A DNA stretch of 64,000 nt from contig NC_049563.1 in the NCBI RefSeq assembly GCF_013368755.1, positions 310,001 to 374,000 of the forward strand, given 5' to 3'. The stretch comes from Talaromyces rugulosus. Its lineage: Eukaryota; Ascomycota; Eurotiomycetes; Eurotiales; Trichocomaceae. Shown in pieces: positions 22,401 to 34,376 of the stretch (its first letter is position 1; every line of letters begins with the position of its first letter). The notes under the pieces are model-generated. The model had not been told where the DNA came from and did not search any database. It saw only the letters and a list, made by a program, of their open reading frames with translations. A program made the position numbers and the translations under genes.

Positions 22401-24771
22401 GAATTATTATGTGCCTAAAAACATTGATCTCGACCCCAACATTGCAAAGATTGTTCGGGGTGGAAGCTCTGCTGCTGTTTCTGCAACATATCCAAAGGTT
22501 ACTCCTGTTGAGCCTTCAATCACAGTGCAACTTAAAAACAAGCCTGCTTTTGTTGTTGCACTGGAGAAAAGGAGAGAAGAGAGTCTGCAGAAGCGTCTGC
22601 AGCAACCAGTCAGGCTCATGGGCCTCCAGCGCAAAGGGAAAGCGTCAAATTCCAAAGGCATTACTTCGTTTGCAAGGCCGAAGACCAAGAAAAGAAGACG
22701 CGTTGACAGCATGTCAAGCCAGCAAGGGCGTGAGGAAGGTACTGACTACGAACTACCCCGCGCTCCGATGGAAACGACACTTCTCAAACATCGCCTTTCA
22801 CAACCCTTGGATCGCGCTTTAGCCGAAGTAAAGCGGCAAAAACGTGAGAGTTTAGGGACTGAGTCGCCTTATCGGCGGTTTGTTGGTGAGATCGACTATG
22901 TGTCACAGTGGGAAAGGATCAATCAGAATGCCAATCAATTGGAAATTCCACCATTCAGTGATCCATATCAATACACTGATAATCTATCATATGTTCATCA
23001 TACCATCGATGAACCATTTGAGCAAGCCCCGATTGATGGTATGATCCAATTTGACGTGGACGGAGCGCCCAGGAGAAGATTCCGTCGGACTACAGCAGTG
23101 AAAGCAAGACGGCAGAGACGTCCAGCAGTGGCCAAGACAACGCCATCCCAAGAGTCACAGGCTCAGGTTTCCAATGAACCCGAAGAATACGAAATGCCTC
23201 TAGAATACATGGTGTCCCAAGACTATGAGCCATTTGTTGGACCACCGCCTGAAGATGTCTCAACACTACTTGATCCCCAATTACAAGAGGCGACTTCGCC
23301 ACAAGTTGTGGATCCCACAAAACCACCGATGGCTCGTCGTAGGAGAAAGGGACTCCGAGAACTTGGTCCTCGGTTCATCGAAAGATTGAGGTACGCGATT
23401 GTTGTCGTACGGACTGTTGCGGGAGGGCCCTACGGCAAGATGGTGGACTGGGAGCATGTAGTGCGGGCATTTCCCCTGGAGGATTCTGGTCTTGTTCGAC
23501 AGAATGGTAAACTGTTACTGAACCGAGATAGGCGTCAGTTGGCGCAAATGCAAGAAGATATTCGCGATATACTGCTCGAGGAATATCGAAAGCCAAACTG
23601 TTCGTTGCCCAGCGTCGACTTTAACCACCTGGAAAACTACGACTGGGATGCGTTGACGACATGGGCTGCTACACAGTACTACTCGCCGTCAGCAAGAGAA
23701 GTGCCTAATTTGCCCGGATCTCGAGCTCAGTTTGACCGGTTACACGAATATCGCGTCTTTCAGCCCAATGATCAGTTCGAGTCGATTTACACTCAGAATC
23801 CGTCAATCACCATTGCAAAGAGAGAGGGCATGTACTCTGCCAGACCGTTTGTACACACGACAAGCAAAAGAAAAAAGCTCGATGGACAAAGGAAAAGAGA
23901 TGAGATGGACACAGCTAAATCCTGGATTCTCTCCAACATTATCGCTAAGGACCAGACGTATAACCCTGTCGAGGCGAAAGAAAAACTCTCGGCGTTTTCA
24001 ATCGACGTTATGGATGAATGCGTGAAAGAGTTTGTTCGTGACCGCGTGATCATGCAAGAAAACCGCGGGCGCGTCATTCCAGGTCGCAATTATTCTCTGA
24101 CGGAGAACTTTTACCACACCTTTGGGCGGAGGAGAGCAGTTGATATCGACATGCTGAAGCAAGCTGCGAAAACAAAACAAGATCTCGACGCTGATTTCAA
24201 ACGTGACGGGTTTTCGCAGTTTAAATACACGGCGGTTGATGGAGAGGCTCTAGCAATCCTTGCATTGGCAGCTGATGGGCGTGTGCACATTCACCCCAGT
24301 AATCCGCCTTCGGATCCCACTGGTCTGACTGAAGGCAATTATGAGACTCGTGCACTGGACAAGGCCAAGTTCAAATTCGACATGGTTGTTGCTCCGGATA
24401 GCCAGAGATACGAGTACGGGAATCCTGTTCGAGATGTGATTAGCAGCCATCCTATTCCGGTTATGGAACATGATAAAACAGACCAACCGACGCTCCTGAA
24501 GAAACCGCCTCTATGGGTGGATATCAACGGCAACGTGAATCATGACATGTGGCAGTCTGTTGTCGCTTCTGTCGTGGGTATTCTCGCAGTCCGAACGAAT
24601 ATCCCTGCACAGGGAATTCGCGAACAGCTTCAAGGGTATTTGGCTATCTGGGACGTCGAGCGAACTCTTTCATGGCTGGAGGGCGTGGGACTTGCTAGTA
24701 AGGTAGACCGCCAGGAGGGAGATGCCGTATGGAAGGCAAGGGGTTACTGGTGGCTTGTTTTGAACTCTTAA
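19479..24771 (+). CDS. tfc3: TFIIIC B-block-binding subunit (Tfc3/tau138-like)
   Basis: Three exons (19479..19545, 19754..21196, 21248..24771) encode 1677 residues, in the range of fungal orthologues. The short first exon, MAGAIKDLVELLLTEIAI, ends with a 208-nt intron. The N-terminal third contains the B-block_TFIIIC winged helix: LLSIIASCRAEGILQTDLVR, then GQDSRSVPKRTDALHTKGYIEKRPV, which is the most conserved part of the family. A long acidic, P/T/E-rich linker covers roughly residues 630-760. The protein is nuclear; as part of TFIIIC it binds the internal B box of tRNA genes and recruits TFIIIB and RNA polymerase III. A housekeeping gene, convergent with the E2 gene downstream. Confidence 0.92.
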
Positions 24772-25016
24772 TTGTTACAGTATCATGGGCGGTTTATCTT
24801 GGTTCTCATTTTATCTTGTACTTGTACTGATATTTTATTCATGCAGTGTATTACTTGGATGTTTCAACTAGTTTCTACGCTAATGATATAAATTGATGTA
24901 TAGATATGTATGGTTCCAACACGCCAAGCCAGAAGACAACCGAGACAGGATAACGCAAAGGGGTATAGATAGAGGAGATGAAGATAAATAATGCATCGTA
25001 AATATAAGAAGGGACA

Positions 25017-25940
25017 TTAGAGGTCATCGGCGGCGGCCATCCTTCGCATGATCATGAATAGCAGTGCTATCACCACGCCGACAATGGCCCGGTCCAGCCA
25101 GGGGTTGTCTTGTGGCGATGGGTTTGCGGGCGTGGTTGTTTGTATCGTGTTGGTTGTAGTAGTTATGGTGGTAGTCGTCGTCGTTCTCGTGGGCGTTGGT
25201 TGTGGGACAGACTGTGCGGGCTGAGCAGGCCTCTCGGGTTCTGCAGGAGTGGATGTTTCTTGAGGAACAGGGATGATCGGTTCTTGAAACTGTTGTTCCG
25301 GAGTTGCCTCACTCGAAACAGCTTCTTCGGTCTGCTCCGACTTCGTTTTGGCCTCTTCCGACTGCTTCTTATAGCTCATCCTCAACTCCTCGGGGACAGT
25401 CTCTCTGCCCTCGTCATCGACCGAGACGCCCTTTTCTAGACACACCTCCCGCCACTCGTTGAGGAATTGCTCATTTGTCTTTCCCTCCATGCAGTCACAG
25501 CTCCACGAGCGACTCCGCTCAGCCCACATCTTGCGCACCTCGTCCGTAGCGTCCAGCCCGCCCAGCTGGCCCTTTGCGTCGCCGTCCATGAAGCTGCGGA
25601 TGGCCGTCAGCGCGGTTCGGATGCCCCAGGCGGGCTGCCAGCTCTCCTCGTGGTGGCCGCTGATGCTCAGGCAGATCTCGCGGTTGACCTCGAAACGGCC
25701 CGAGGGCGTCAGGAAGCGGAATGACGGTGGTCGCAGGGGGTAAGTCGGTGGTAGCACTATGCGGCCATGGTAGATTCCGCTGGCGTATGGTGAGGGTGCT
25801 GGAGGTCCGGCCATGGTGAAGTGCCAGTCGAACAGGTTTGAGTCGGATACGGGGTGCGCGCAGAAGTGCGGCGAGGGCGAGGACGATGAAGCTGATAGCT
25901 CGGCGGCCTCTTTCATGAGGCGCCGGATGGTGGGCGACAT
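25017..25940 (-). CDS. ER-anchored ubiquitin-conjugating enzyme E2 (Ubc6/UBE2J type)
   Basis: Single exon, 307 residues. The UBC fold occupies about residues 1-150. The active-site cysteine is Cys90 in NREICLSISGHHEESW, with the TRP-rich following motif typical of Ubc6/UBE2J rather than the HPN-type E2s. A Ser/Thr/Pro/Gln-rich linker with a long threonine run follows. The protein ends in a single hydrophobic segment, AIVGVVIALLFMIMRRM, near residues 281-300, making it a tail-anchored ER membrane protein with the catalytic domain in the cytosol. The expected role is ubiquitin transfer to ER-associated degradation substrates together with a membrane E3. It is convergent with tfc3. Confidence 0.93.
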   Translation of the reverse strand: MSPTIRRLMKEAAELSASSSSPSPHFCAHPVSDSNLFDWHFTMAGPPAPSPYASGIYHGRIVLPPTYPLRPPSFRFLTPSGRFEVNREICLSISGHHEESWQPAWGIRTALTAIRSFMDGDAKGQLGGLDATDEVRKMWAERSRSWSCDCMEGKTNEQFLNEWREVCLEKGVSVDDEGRETVPEELRMSYKKQSEEAKTKSEQTEEAVSSEATPEQQFQEPIIPVPQETSTPAEPERPAQPAQSVPQPTPTRTTTTTTITTTTNTIQTTTPANPSPQDNPWLDRAIVGVVIALLFMIMRRMAAADDL

Positions 25941-26509
25941 TTTTCTAACTGGTTGGGTGCACCAGACAAGCTCCCAGGCTAGGAGATATCGGTTGATGGT
26001 TTATGTCTGTCGTCGGGATTCGTCTGATGTCGAGATGCGACGTGGTATCGAGGGATACAAGCACAGCTAGTCCGGCAATGCCAAAGATATAATCAAAAAC
26101 GGCCGAATGTATCCTCGCTACACAAATATAGTAGGTGGTGGAAGTGAAAGACGGCGATGTCGAGAAGAAGAATGAATGACAAGCTGGCCGGTTCAATCAA
26201 TGGTGTTTGGCTACGTAAGTCGTCCGGTTAGCGGGGGCACTTCCCGTCTCCGCTCCTCGACACCATCAAGACTATTCATGACCTTGGGATCACCTAAAAT
26301 AGGCGCCAGTTTATGGAAGAGCACCATGGATACGACTGTACTGGAAGTTTATTTTCGCTGTACCTCCGATAAGTAAAACGGAGCGCCAAGCTGGTTAATT
26401 CCGGGCGGGGCTTATAATAATAGTAACATTTGGGGCGAACGAACCTCTACCGCGACACCACTCGTGACTCTCTAGCGAGTAGCGACGTCTGAATTCATAT
26501 ACTGCATAC
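25941..26509. other. Divergent promoter region between the E2 gene and the factor-like gene
   Basis: Only short ORFs and the two expected promoters are present. TTATAATAATAG near 26411 is a plausible TATA for the plus-strand gene. Confidence 0.4.
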
Positions 26510-27442
26510 ATGGCGCCAGACACGTTCCAGTTTATCCTACACGACGCCGAGAGACCGGAGTCACAGCAGCAAGCCCGCGCCCACGCGGCCCGGGTTGCTC
26601 ACTCCCGGAAAAGGCAGTTTCGTCTGATAGAATATCACGCTGGCAAGAAGAATAAGAGTCGAAAAAAAGACAAGACTGCCGCTCGACACAAGAAACCAGC
26701 GGAATCTAGGCCGTCCAGTCTGGAGATCGCCATTGCAGAGGACCTGCTCATACCAAGTCCCGTCTCGCAGCTGGCCTCGGACCGGACGGATCCTTTTGTC
26801 AGCTCGGCGAGGTCTTTTACTCAGGATGAGCACTTTCTGTTTGACTATTGTACGTTTGAACTAGCTATTACCAACCCTACGTACCCTGTATACTGTCCAT
26901 ACTAACTCGAAACAAGTCATCCAAACCATACTCCCGGACGAAAGCGCCCGGTGCGGATTCGCCTTGGCCATGACGGCGGACAAATGGAGCCAACTCGTAG
27001 AGAAAGAGTGGATGCCATTTGCCCTTAGTCAATTAGACGCTCTGGATAGTTTTTTTATGCATGCATGCCGGCATTTCTTGGTGTTCCAGCACCAGCAGCA
27101 TCGACCGGATCGACAACGGCACTTTATGCAGCTAGCCACGAGGTACAAGCTGGCCTGTCTGCGGGCTGTGAACGAGGCTATTTCGGCGGGATTCTCGGTG
27201 TCGATTAACAACGCGACGGTTGCGACGGTGGTGCTGCTGGGGTTTGATGAGGTGGGTTTTCTGTTCTATATACTTCCAAGTTCCTCGTGCTGACTGATAA
27301 GATGGCGCTTGGCGACATGGCCTTGTCCAAATCTCATGCCCAAGGGGCGCTGCAGATTATAGAACACAATGGAGGGTTCCAGACACTCGGTATGAATGGG
27401 TTTTTGGAGTCTCTTTTTTACAAGCTCTGGGGAGGGACCTAG
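26510..27442 (+). CDS. Fungal_trans_2-like transcription-factor-type protein, apparently C-terminally truncated
   Basis: Exons 26510..26849, 26917..27251 and 27302..27442 join in frame to give 271 residues. The protein starts MAPDTFQFILHD and has a basic, lysine-rich stretch (KKNKSRKKDK) but no Zn2Cys6 cluster. The spliced middle reads FDYFIQTILPDESARCGFAL and later HFLVFQHQQHRPDRQRHFMQ, typical of the PF11951 family often annotated as fungal-specific transcription factors. Members usually run well beyond 400 residues. Here the frame stops at FLESLFYKLWGGT, directly after the conserved GGFQTLGMNGFLESL block, and the downstream sequence is AT-rich. It is either a truncated gene or a short paralogue; regulatory activity is doubtful. 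Confidence 0.6.
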
Positions 27443-27925
27443 AGGATCCAGTTATTGATACCATTTTGTAATGCTTAGTAGTTGCCAACTGTATTGTATG
27501 TAATATTTGAAGTAACAGTAATGAAACAGTGATATTATAGTTATTCTTGTTAACTGTGGTAGTAGTATCATTATTAATAGTACTGGAAGCTTTGCAATTC
27601 CGCGCCTTTCCCTATACGGTAATTTGCACTTTCCATTTCCGGTAATCTACGCCTTCCTTTTCTGGACATCTCCACTTGTCTCTACAATCAATGAAAACAC
27701 TTGAATGTCACTTTCAAAGGACCAGCAATTATTCATTTTATTCCTGATGGATTTGTCAGATTTCTGGTGCTTTCTCTGCTGAGAAGTAGGAACTTTGTCT
27801 GAAAATTTCCCGAAGAATGGACTATATAAAGCCTCTTCCAGGCGTCAATCGAACTCATTTCGATTCCAATTCATCCTATCCTATTGATATCTTAACATCC
27901 AAACACCCTCATACTCATATTCAAA
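27443..27925. other. AT-rich intergenic segment
   Basis: No gene is visible. It contains the 3' flank of the truncated gene and the reductase promoter, with TATATAAAGCC at about 27822 as a likely TATA box some 100 bases before the ATG. Confidence 0.4.
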
Positions 27926-29026
27926 ATGTCTACACCCCAAACCACCCTCCCCAAAGGCTCTTGGATCCTCATCACCGGCGCCAACGGCTACGTTGCCTCG
28001 CACACTGCCAAACAGTTTCTCGAACGAGGCTACAAAGTCCGCGGCACAGTCCGTGACCTGTCAAAATCCTCGTGGCTGATCGAGGACATCTTCAAAGGAT
28101 ATGCCGACAGTGGCGACTTCGAAATAGTCCAAGTAGCCGACCTCGCTGTCGAGCACGCCTTTGACGATGCGGTGCGCGGCATGTCTGCTGTCGTGCATGT
28201 CGCGTCGATTGCCACGTTTGACCCAAACCCGCATAACAGTATACCACAGGTTGTCTTGGGGGTGACATCTCTGCTAGACTCTTCGCTGAAAGAGCCCTCG
28301 GTGAAAGAGTTTGTGTATACTTCGTCTATTGCGGCCAAGGTGATGCCTGCCCCGGAAAATACCACGCATATCGGTCCAGACACGTGGAATGAGACCGCAG
28401 TGCAGCTTGCCTGGGCACCTCCCCCTTATGACGACCCTGCTCGCGGGTTCATTGCGTACATGGCTGGCAAGACCGAGGCGGAAAAGGCGCTGTGGAAGTT
28501 TGTTGCTGACAAAAAGCCGCCTTTCACAGTCAACAGCATCTATCCGGGGGCTATTCTGGGGGAGTCTTTCGCCAAGAAACATTGCGAAACTCCGTATGCT
28601 TGGATCAAGGTGATTTATGATGGGAAAAGGGAGGCGTTGGCAGGAACTCCAGCGAGTTAGTAGCTTCTCTCATCTCACCTCTAAAAGAGAATCAATCACA
28701 ACCTGACGGTTATAGCAATATCCAACGACGTCAAAGACTGCGCGCTGCTGCATGTTGCAGCAGTGCTGGACCCCGAGGTGAAAAACGCGCAGCTTCCAGG
28801 ATGGGGACAGCATTGCAACTGGAACGACATCCTGGCCATCATGCGAAGACTGTACCCCGAACGAGAGTTTATTGATGATCTGCCCGGCATGAGCAAGCAG
28901 CAGTTGACCACGGACTGCAGTCAGGCGCTCGCATTGTTGGAGAAATGGGGTGGCCAAAAGGGGTGGAAGAGTCTGGAGGAGACTGTGGCCGACAACATGA
29001 AGAGTATTTTGAAATTCTACTCCTGA
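27926..29026 (+). CDS. NAD(P)-dependent reductase (dihydroflavonol-4-reductase/aldehyde reductase family)
   Basis: Two exons, 27926..28655 and 28716..29026, encode 346 residues. The extended-SDR cofactor site is ITGANGYVASHTAKQFLERG near residues 13-32. A FVYTSSIAA strand carries the catalytic Ser, and YMAGKTEAEK provides the YxxxK pair near residues 181-185. The C-terminal half after the intron (ALLHVAAVLDPEVKNAQLPG) matches fungal GRE2/ketoreductase-like enzymes. The reaction is expected to be NADPH-dependent reduction of a carbonyl, in the cytosol. The leader is pyrimidine-rich with a TATA box near 27822. The 5' splice site is the non-canonical-looking GTTAGT, yet it keeps the frame and the family alignment. 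Confidence 0.88.
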
Positions 29027-29190
29027 CTGCAGAATTGAACATATATGTACTAGTTGACCATTGAAAAAGAAAAAAAAGATGGCATCGTGACTCATTAATT
29101 TATACATCGCACCCAGTTGTATTCGTACATGCCAACCAACGCCAAAACAAATCTAGCCAATTCCGACTATAAAAAAACATATACTAAAAT

Positions 29191-30880
29191 CTAATCCCAA
29201 TTCCTCCAGTCGTCTCGCGGCGTGCTGTCGTCTCGAATTATACCGAGTACGCGTTCAGCTTTGCTTCCCTGGCGACTGAGCTGCTTTGGTCGGGCCTCCT
29301 CGTCGTCGCTCAAGTCGTCGTCACTGTCATCGTCAGGGAAGCGAGGCGACATGGGCCGGAGCGTTTTCATGGACACTCCTGTGCTTGGTCTATCTAGGGA
29401 ACCCCCCAAAGAGCCGGTGTGTATGTTTCGCTGGATCGATACCGGTCTCGTAGTGGCTGGCTGTCGCTGGCCGGTGCTGCTCGTCCAGTATTCGTGGCTT
29501 TGCTGCCGCTGTCGCTCGAGCCACTGCGACCATTCATCCTCTCTGTTTTTGCGGATTCGGTCTCTTGCTTCAAGAAATCTGATGCTTGGCTCCCAGTACC
29601 AGCCATCACCTGATGTGTTGCAGATTGGAAGGCCCCATAAGAAAACGTTTTCACCGAATAAATGGCGGAGATTCTGCCGCCAGCCGTGGTCGAACGGGCT
29701 CGGCATGGCCTCGTTGTCTCTCGAGTCTAGATAGTCTTCGTATCTATCCCGTTCGCGCTGATTTTCCATCTCTTCGTATGACCGATGCAGCGCTTGCTGT
29801 GCGGGTGTTCCGTGCGAATTCGACTCTTGCAGGAATGACATATAGTCCTGCTGGTGACTACCCCGGTTATCGGCCACGGGCGATTGTCGCTCCTCGCCTT
29901 CTTCGACCCGGGTGACGCCGGGGATGGCGTTTGCATGTGCTTCGATGATTTGTTGTCCATAGCCCTGCAGGCGATGACTAAAACTGCTTTCCCGCGATGT
30001 AGGATCGTTGTTGGACAGGTTTTCGGATCGCTGTCGATCTAGTGCTTTGCGCAGTGGAGATAGATACCGAGTCTTTTCGAGTGATTCAATAGTTGTGAGG
30101 TTGCGCAGTGCCAGGCTGATGTGCCAGGCAGTAAACCCAGTCAGCACCAGGCCAATAATACCCCCGACAATTGCCAGTAAGATGACGTTCACCGGCATCA
30201 GTGTTTCAATGTAGGTCATTTCAGTCAAGACCTCTTGCCACACCCACAGGGAAGCGGTGCCAAAACACACCCAGCAAAATATCGAGGTATAAATCAAAAA
30301 CAATAAAAATGCCTTGTAGTTCCAGAGTCCGACGCAGGTGGCCAGCCAGGGACAGTGGTGGTCCATTTTCAACACGCATCGTTTGCAACTCGAGCAGTGA
30401 TGGGCGCGGTCTGGTTTGGAACATTGGCATTTTTTGCAGTATCTCGCACCGCCGTGCGAGTTTACCGTGAAGCTTTGGTATTCGGGCAGTTCGGTCGTTG
30501 GCAAGTGGCTATATTGACCGCGGCCGGAACTTCGCGTGCTCGACGTCAGGGGAGATCCGGGATCGGTGAAGACAGCGACGGTATAGGACAGGTTTAGCAG
30601 TATGTATAGAGTAATTCCCAGTGCCGAGCTGGGGAAACCTAGGAAGTTGAGTGAGTTCGGCCGTTAGGCAAGTCAAGGGCAAGAAGAAAATACCAATCCA
30701 GTTGCTTTTGTTTGGCAGAAAGCCAATGCCAGCTTCCACCCAGACGGCCCAAGAAGTCAAGCCATAGACAAATACCAAAGGCACGTATCCACACACGGTG
30801 ACACAAAGACGTTCTATCCTCCGAGCCCAGGTGCGCGGCCGGCGTTTGGGCGAGATCTCAGGCGAGCCCAGCGTTGCCAT
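29191..30880 (-). CDS. pfa3: DHHC palmitoyltransferase (Pfa3-like)
   Basis: Exons 30694..30880 and 29191..30638, with a 55-nt intron, encode 544 residues. The true start is the ATG giving [18 protein letters not shown]. Two N-terminal membrane helices ([19 protein letters not shown] and [19 protein letters not shown]) precede the Cys-rich domain [20 protein letters not shown]. The catalytic DHHC sits near residues 155-158 in [13 protein letters not shown]. Two more helices follow, then a long polar C-terminal tail with acidic [14 protein letters not shown]. The order and length fit fungal Pfa3, the vacuolar enzyme that palmitoylates proteins such as Vac8; the DHHC identity is certain, the orthology likely. 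Confidence 0.9.
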
Positions 30881-31996
30881 TTCGTCCACTTTTTTTTTTG
30901 TCCTTTTCAGTTTTATCTCGATATTTCGATCGATTCCCTGCTGTTGCAGTTCAGCGCAGGTTCAGGTCCGACAGGTCATCACGATGCGCGCGAGGAGACG
31001 TGGTTCGGAGGCAGGCGGATGACGACTGACTGCGGAGGGCGACGGCGGAGGACAGGCTGACGACGCTGAACTGTTTTTGTCGCCAGAATTACTGTCGAGA
31101 GTAAGACGTGTGCAGTGGAGACAGAATAGAATGCTAATGCTGTGTCAAGCGTCAAGTCAACCCAGGGAGACGGATAAAGTTCGGGCGCAGTGAGTAGTCA
31201 GCAACAGTACGTACGTATTCTTTGGCACCGCACAGCCACAGCTATGATTTTATTGTGTTGTTATTATTATTATTACTATTATTATTATGGGAACAACAGC
31301 ATTGTTTCAGACTTCCTTCTTCAGACATCAAATTTCTACTGATGTCATGTCCTCCTATCTACATCCATCCTCGGCATAATTTCTAACTTCTAACGCTGCT
31401 GACACTTCAACGAGACGTGTTCCCTCGTACCAGTACTAGATACAAGCAGTCTTCTCACGCCAAGTCTGCTCGTTTGTCTGTCTCAGCTGCAGACGACCAG
31501 GCGACCACGTATCACAACATGTCCCGACAGCCAGTCAACGAGTCACCTCCCGACAGCCGCGTAAGACACGAGAATGCCGCGAGTCTAAGAATATCACAGG
31601 ATGGCTGTGCTTCCACTGTGGATCGCTACTCCATCAGGAGCTAGTCCGCTAAATCGCATCGCAATTTGCTGCCAGGCCAGGCCAGGCACAGCGGGTGGAG
31701 CGCGCCCGCACCGCCTCGGCCATGGAGATGCCTTATTCTTCTTCTTCCTCTTCTTCTTCATTCTTCTTCATCATCTTCTTCTCTCTTCAGAAATCTCCTG
31801 TCATCGGCTCTCCCTCTGCCAGTCGCTACGCCACACTCGCTGCTTCTATCCCACAACAACCACTCCTACTGTGATTGATGCGACTGTTCCTGACTGATCG
31901 GCGCCCCGAGTCAGGAGACTAACAGTCTCATCCAGCCATCCCCGTGTTTCACCGTCTAAAGACTTCCTAGCTGCCATCAGCAAGTACTGATTGACA
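30881..31996. other. Divergent promoter region with an ATT microsatellite
   Basis: This is the intergenic space between pfa3 (minus) and the rhomboid gene (plus). It includes a (TTA/ATT)n microsatellite at about 31258-31290 and long CT-rich tracts near 31735-31800, probably leader sequence of the rhomboid mRNA. ORFs here have no domain content. Confidence 0.45.
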
Positions 31997-33650
31997 ATGG
32001 CCGCCAATCAGTACTTCAACTCGTTCCAGCCGCAGGCTTCGCATCACGACCAGCTGCCTACATACAGTGATGACGGCTTTCCGCAGCATCCCCAGACTGC
32101 AAGCACAAAGCCATTACCAGAAGGGCCTCCACACTCGCCGACCCTGTCAGCGTACGACTCACACAACGGTCCCTACGGCCGTCGACATAGCCAGGCTTCG
32201 TTCACAGACGAAACCGCCTTTATGGGGGGCAGGAATCATCCCAACGACCAATATGGAGAAGACATTCCGCTGAAGCCAAATGTCCAGCAGTCGCAGGATC
32301 CGCACTGGATGAATCAGAACACGGCTTATAACTCGGATATGCCCATGGATCCAGACATGAGCCAGAGAAAGCGACGTGGACGGCCGGCAAAGCGTGGCTT
32401 TTTTAAGGGGAAGATTCCCTGGGTGACGTATTTGTTGACAATTATCGATATCGGCGTTTTTGTTGGAGAATTAATCTACAGTGGTGAGTTTTCTTTCCCC
32501 GTGTCTTTTGGTGTGTAGAACGTCAAACTAATTGAACAGCAAAACTCACTGGCAGTCCTATCGAAATCCATCCAACCTTCAACCCTATGGTCGGCCCATC
32601 CCCCTACGTGCAAATCAACATGGGCGCCCGGTTTGTCCCCTGCATGAAAAACGTGCCCGGCATCCAAAACGCAAGCATCCCCCTCCCCTGGAGCTGCCCC
32701 AACACGACCACATCCGACTCGAATGCTGCCAGCAACCAGTGCACTCTGTCCGAACTATGCGGCTTCAGCGGCGTGCCGAACCCGAAAGCAAACGGGTCCA
32801 TCGACGACCGCCCTGAACCAAACCAGTGGTTCCGGTTTATCATCCCCATGTTCATGCACGCTGGGCTGGTTCATATTGGCTTCAACATGCTAATGCAGAT
32901 GAGCATGGGCGCCGACATGGAACGCACCATTGGCTGGTGGCGGTATGCGCTGGTATACTTTGCCAGCGGTATTTTTGGTTTTGTGCTAGGCGGCAACTAC
33001 GCAGCGCAGATAATTTCCTCGACGGGGGCGTCTGGCGCGCTCTTTGGCATTTTGGCGCTTTTCCTGTTGGATTTGTTGTACACGTGGAGGGAACGGCGCA
33101 GTCCGTGGGTTGAGCTCGTGTTTCTGATTCTCGAAATCGCCATTTCATTTGTGCTAGGACTACTCCCGGGTCTCGACAATTTCTCGCATATTGGCGGCTT
33201 TATCATGGGATTAGCCATGGGCCTGTGCATGATGCGCTCGCCCAACTATATCCGCGAACGCATCGGTCTCGAGCGAATGCCATATGTCGAGATGAGCGGC
33301 GGCGCAGGACCCCCGCGACCAGAGAACAGAAGCAATAGCAAAGTCGAAGACAACGACGAGTTCAAATACAACAAACCGCTGTCCTTTTTCAAGGGGCGCA
33401 AACCGCTCTGGTGGGCGTGGTGGCTGGTCCGCGTTGGCTCGCTGGTCGCTGTGATTATTGGGTTTATTCTGTTGATTACGAATTTTTACAAATATCCCAA
33501 GTCGAATTGCTCATGGTGTTACCATCTGAGTTGCCTGGTATGCTTTTCCCTTTTTTCTTTCTTTTTTTTTTGAAGCGAATTTTACTAATTAAATCCAAGC
33601 CCGTCAAAAACTGGTGCAGCATCGGCAATCTCAATTTGACAACAAGTTGA
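31997..33650 (+). CDS. Rhomboid family intramembrane serine protease
   Basis: Three exons (31997..32483, 32540..33537, 33600..33650) encode 511 residues. A long cytosolic N-terminus of about 140 residues, rich in P/Q/H and ending in a basic KRRGRPAKRG stretch, precedes the first helix VTYLLTIIDIGVFVGELIY. The L1 loop/TM region has HAGLVHIGFNMLMQ, the rhomboid HxxHxxxN-type motif. The nucleophile is Ser327 in GASGALFG and the catalytic His379 lies in SHIGGFIMG. A final C-terminal helix gives the 6+1 arrangement common in eukaryotic secretase-type rhomboids. It would cleave membrane proteins in the Golgi/endomembrane system. The last exon is only 51 bases, with a 62-nt intron full of pyrimidines. 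Confidence 0.92.
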
Positions 33651-34376
33651 AACGACTAAAAATGTGTCTTTTTTTTCTTGAGTAATAAAACAAAAGATAC
33701 CCAAAGCGAATTAAATTATGACGGCCCTGGTTTTCTCTTTGCATAATAGGAATGGCATTCCTTATTTTTCTGCTCGGTTCTTTTTATCAACATGATATAG
33801 GCATGAGCATTGTGTTTATATATCGAATAACTGCATACGATCTTTGAATATTTTTGGGTCTCGGGTTTAGAATAAGGGTTAGGACTTGGAAATCTAAGAC
33901 CAGATATTAATTAACGTTATATTTTGAAATAACAGGCTGCTGACTGTTATCAACTACGTTTGTTGAAATGTTTGTGTGGAAAGTAGTTGTATGCACACGT
34001 GGTATTGATATCAATTCATTAATAATAATTCGTATACTTCACTCGCTCCCCTCTCCTGGAATCACTCAAGGGTATTGATCCCCGTTATTAACACATTAGT
34101 TGCCTGCGTGGATTGCATTGCATTGCATTGTGCTCAATGAGCACGTCCGGCTATAAATCGTCCTATCATGAAAAAGCAGCGCGCCGGTTTTGGTATTGTC
34201 GTCGTCGAAAGAAAGAAAAAACACTGGGTATCGACGCAAAAAAAATTCAACAAAGCCAAAAGAACAGCCTAGACTACGATGAGTAGGCCTATCGTTTCAA
34301 AAGGGGCTACAGGGACCTACCATTGTATGTTTACAATCGGGTTGTTTTAACCCCTGGCTATCTGGTGCGCCATTCG
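33651..34376. other. Intergenic region between convergent genes
   Basis: Contains 3' flanks of the rhomboid and SPT-subunit genes, and a short tandem TGCAT repeat (about 34113-34131). No gene is visible. Confidence 0.4.

Noticed and set aside
31417..31644. Short ORFs upstream of the rhomboid gene
   Set aside because: Lie in CT-rich leader/promoter sequence; no domain, and the rhomboid start is clear at 31997.
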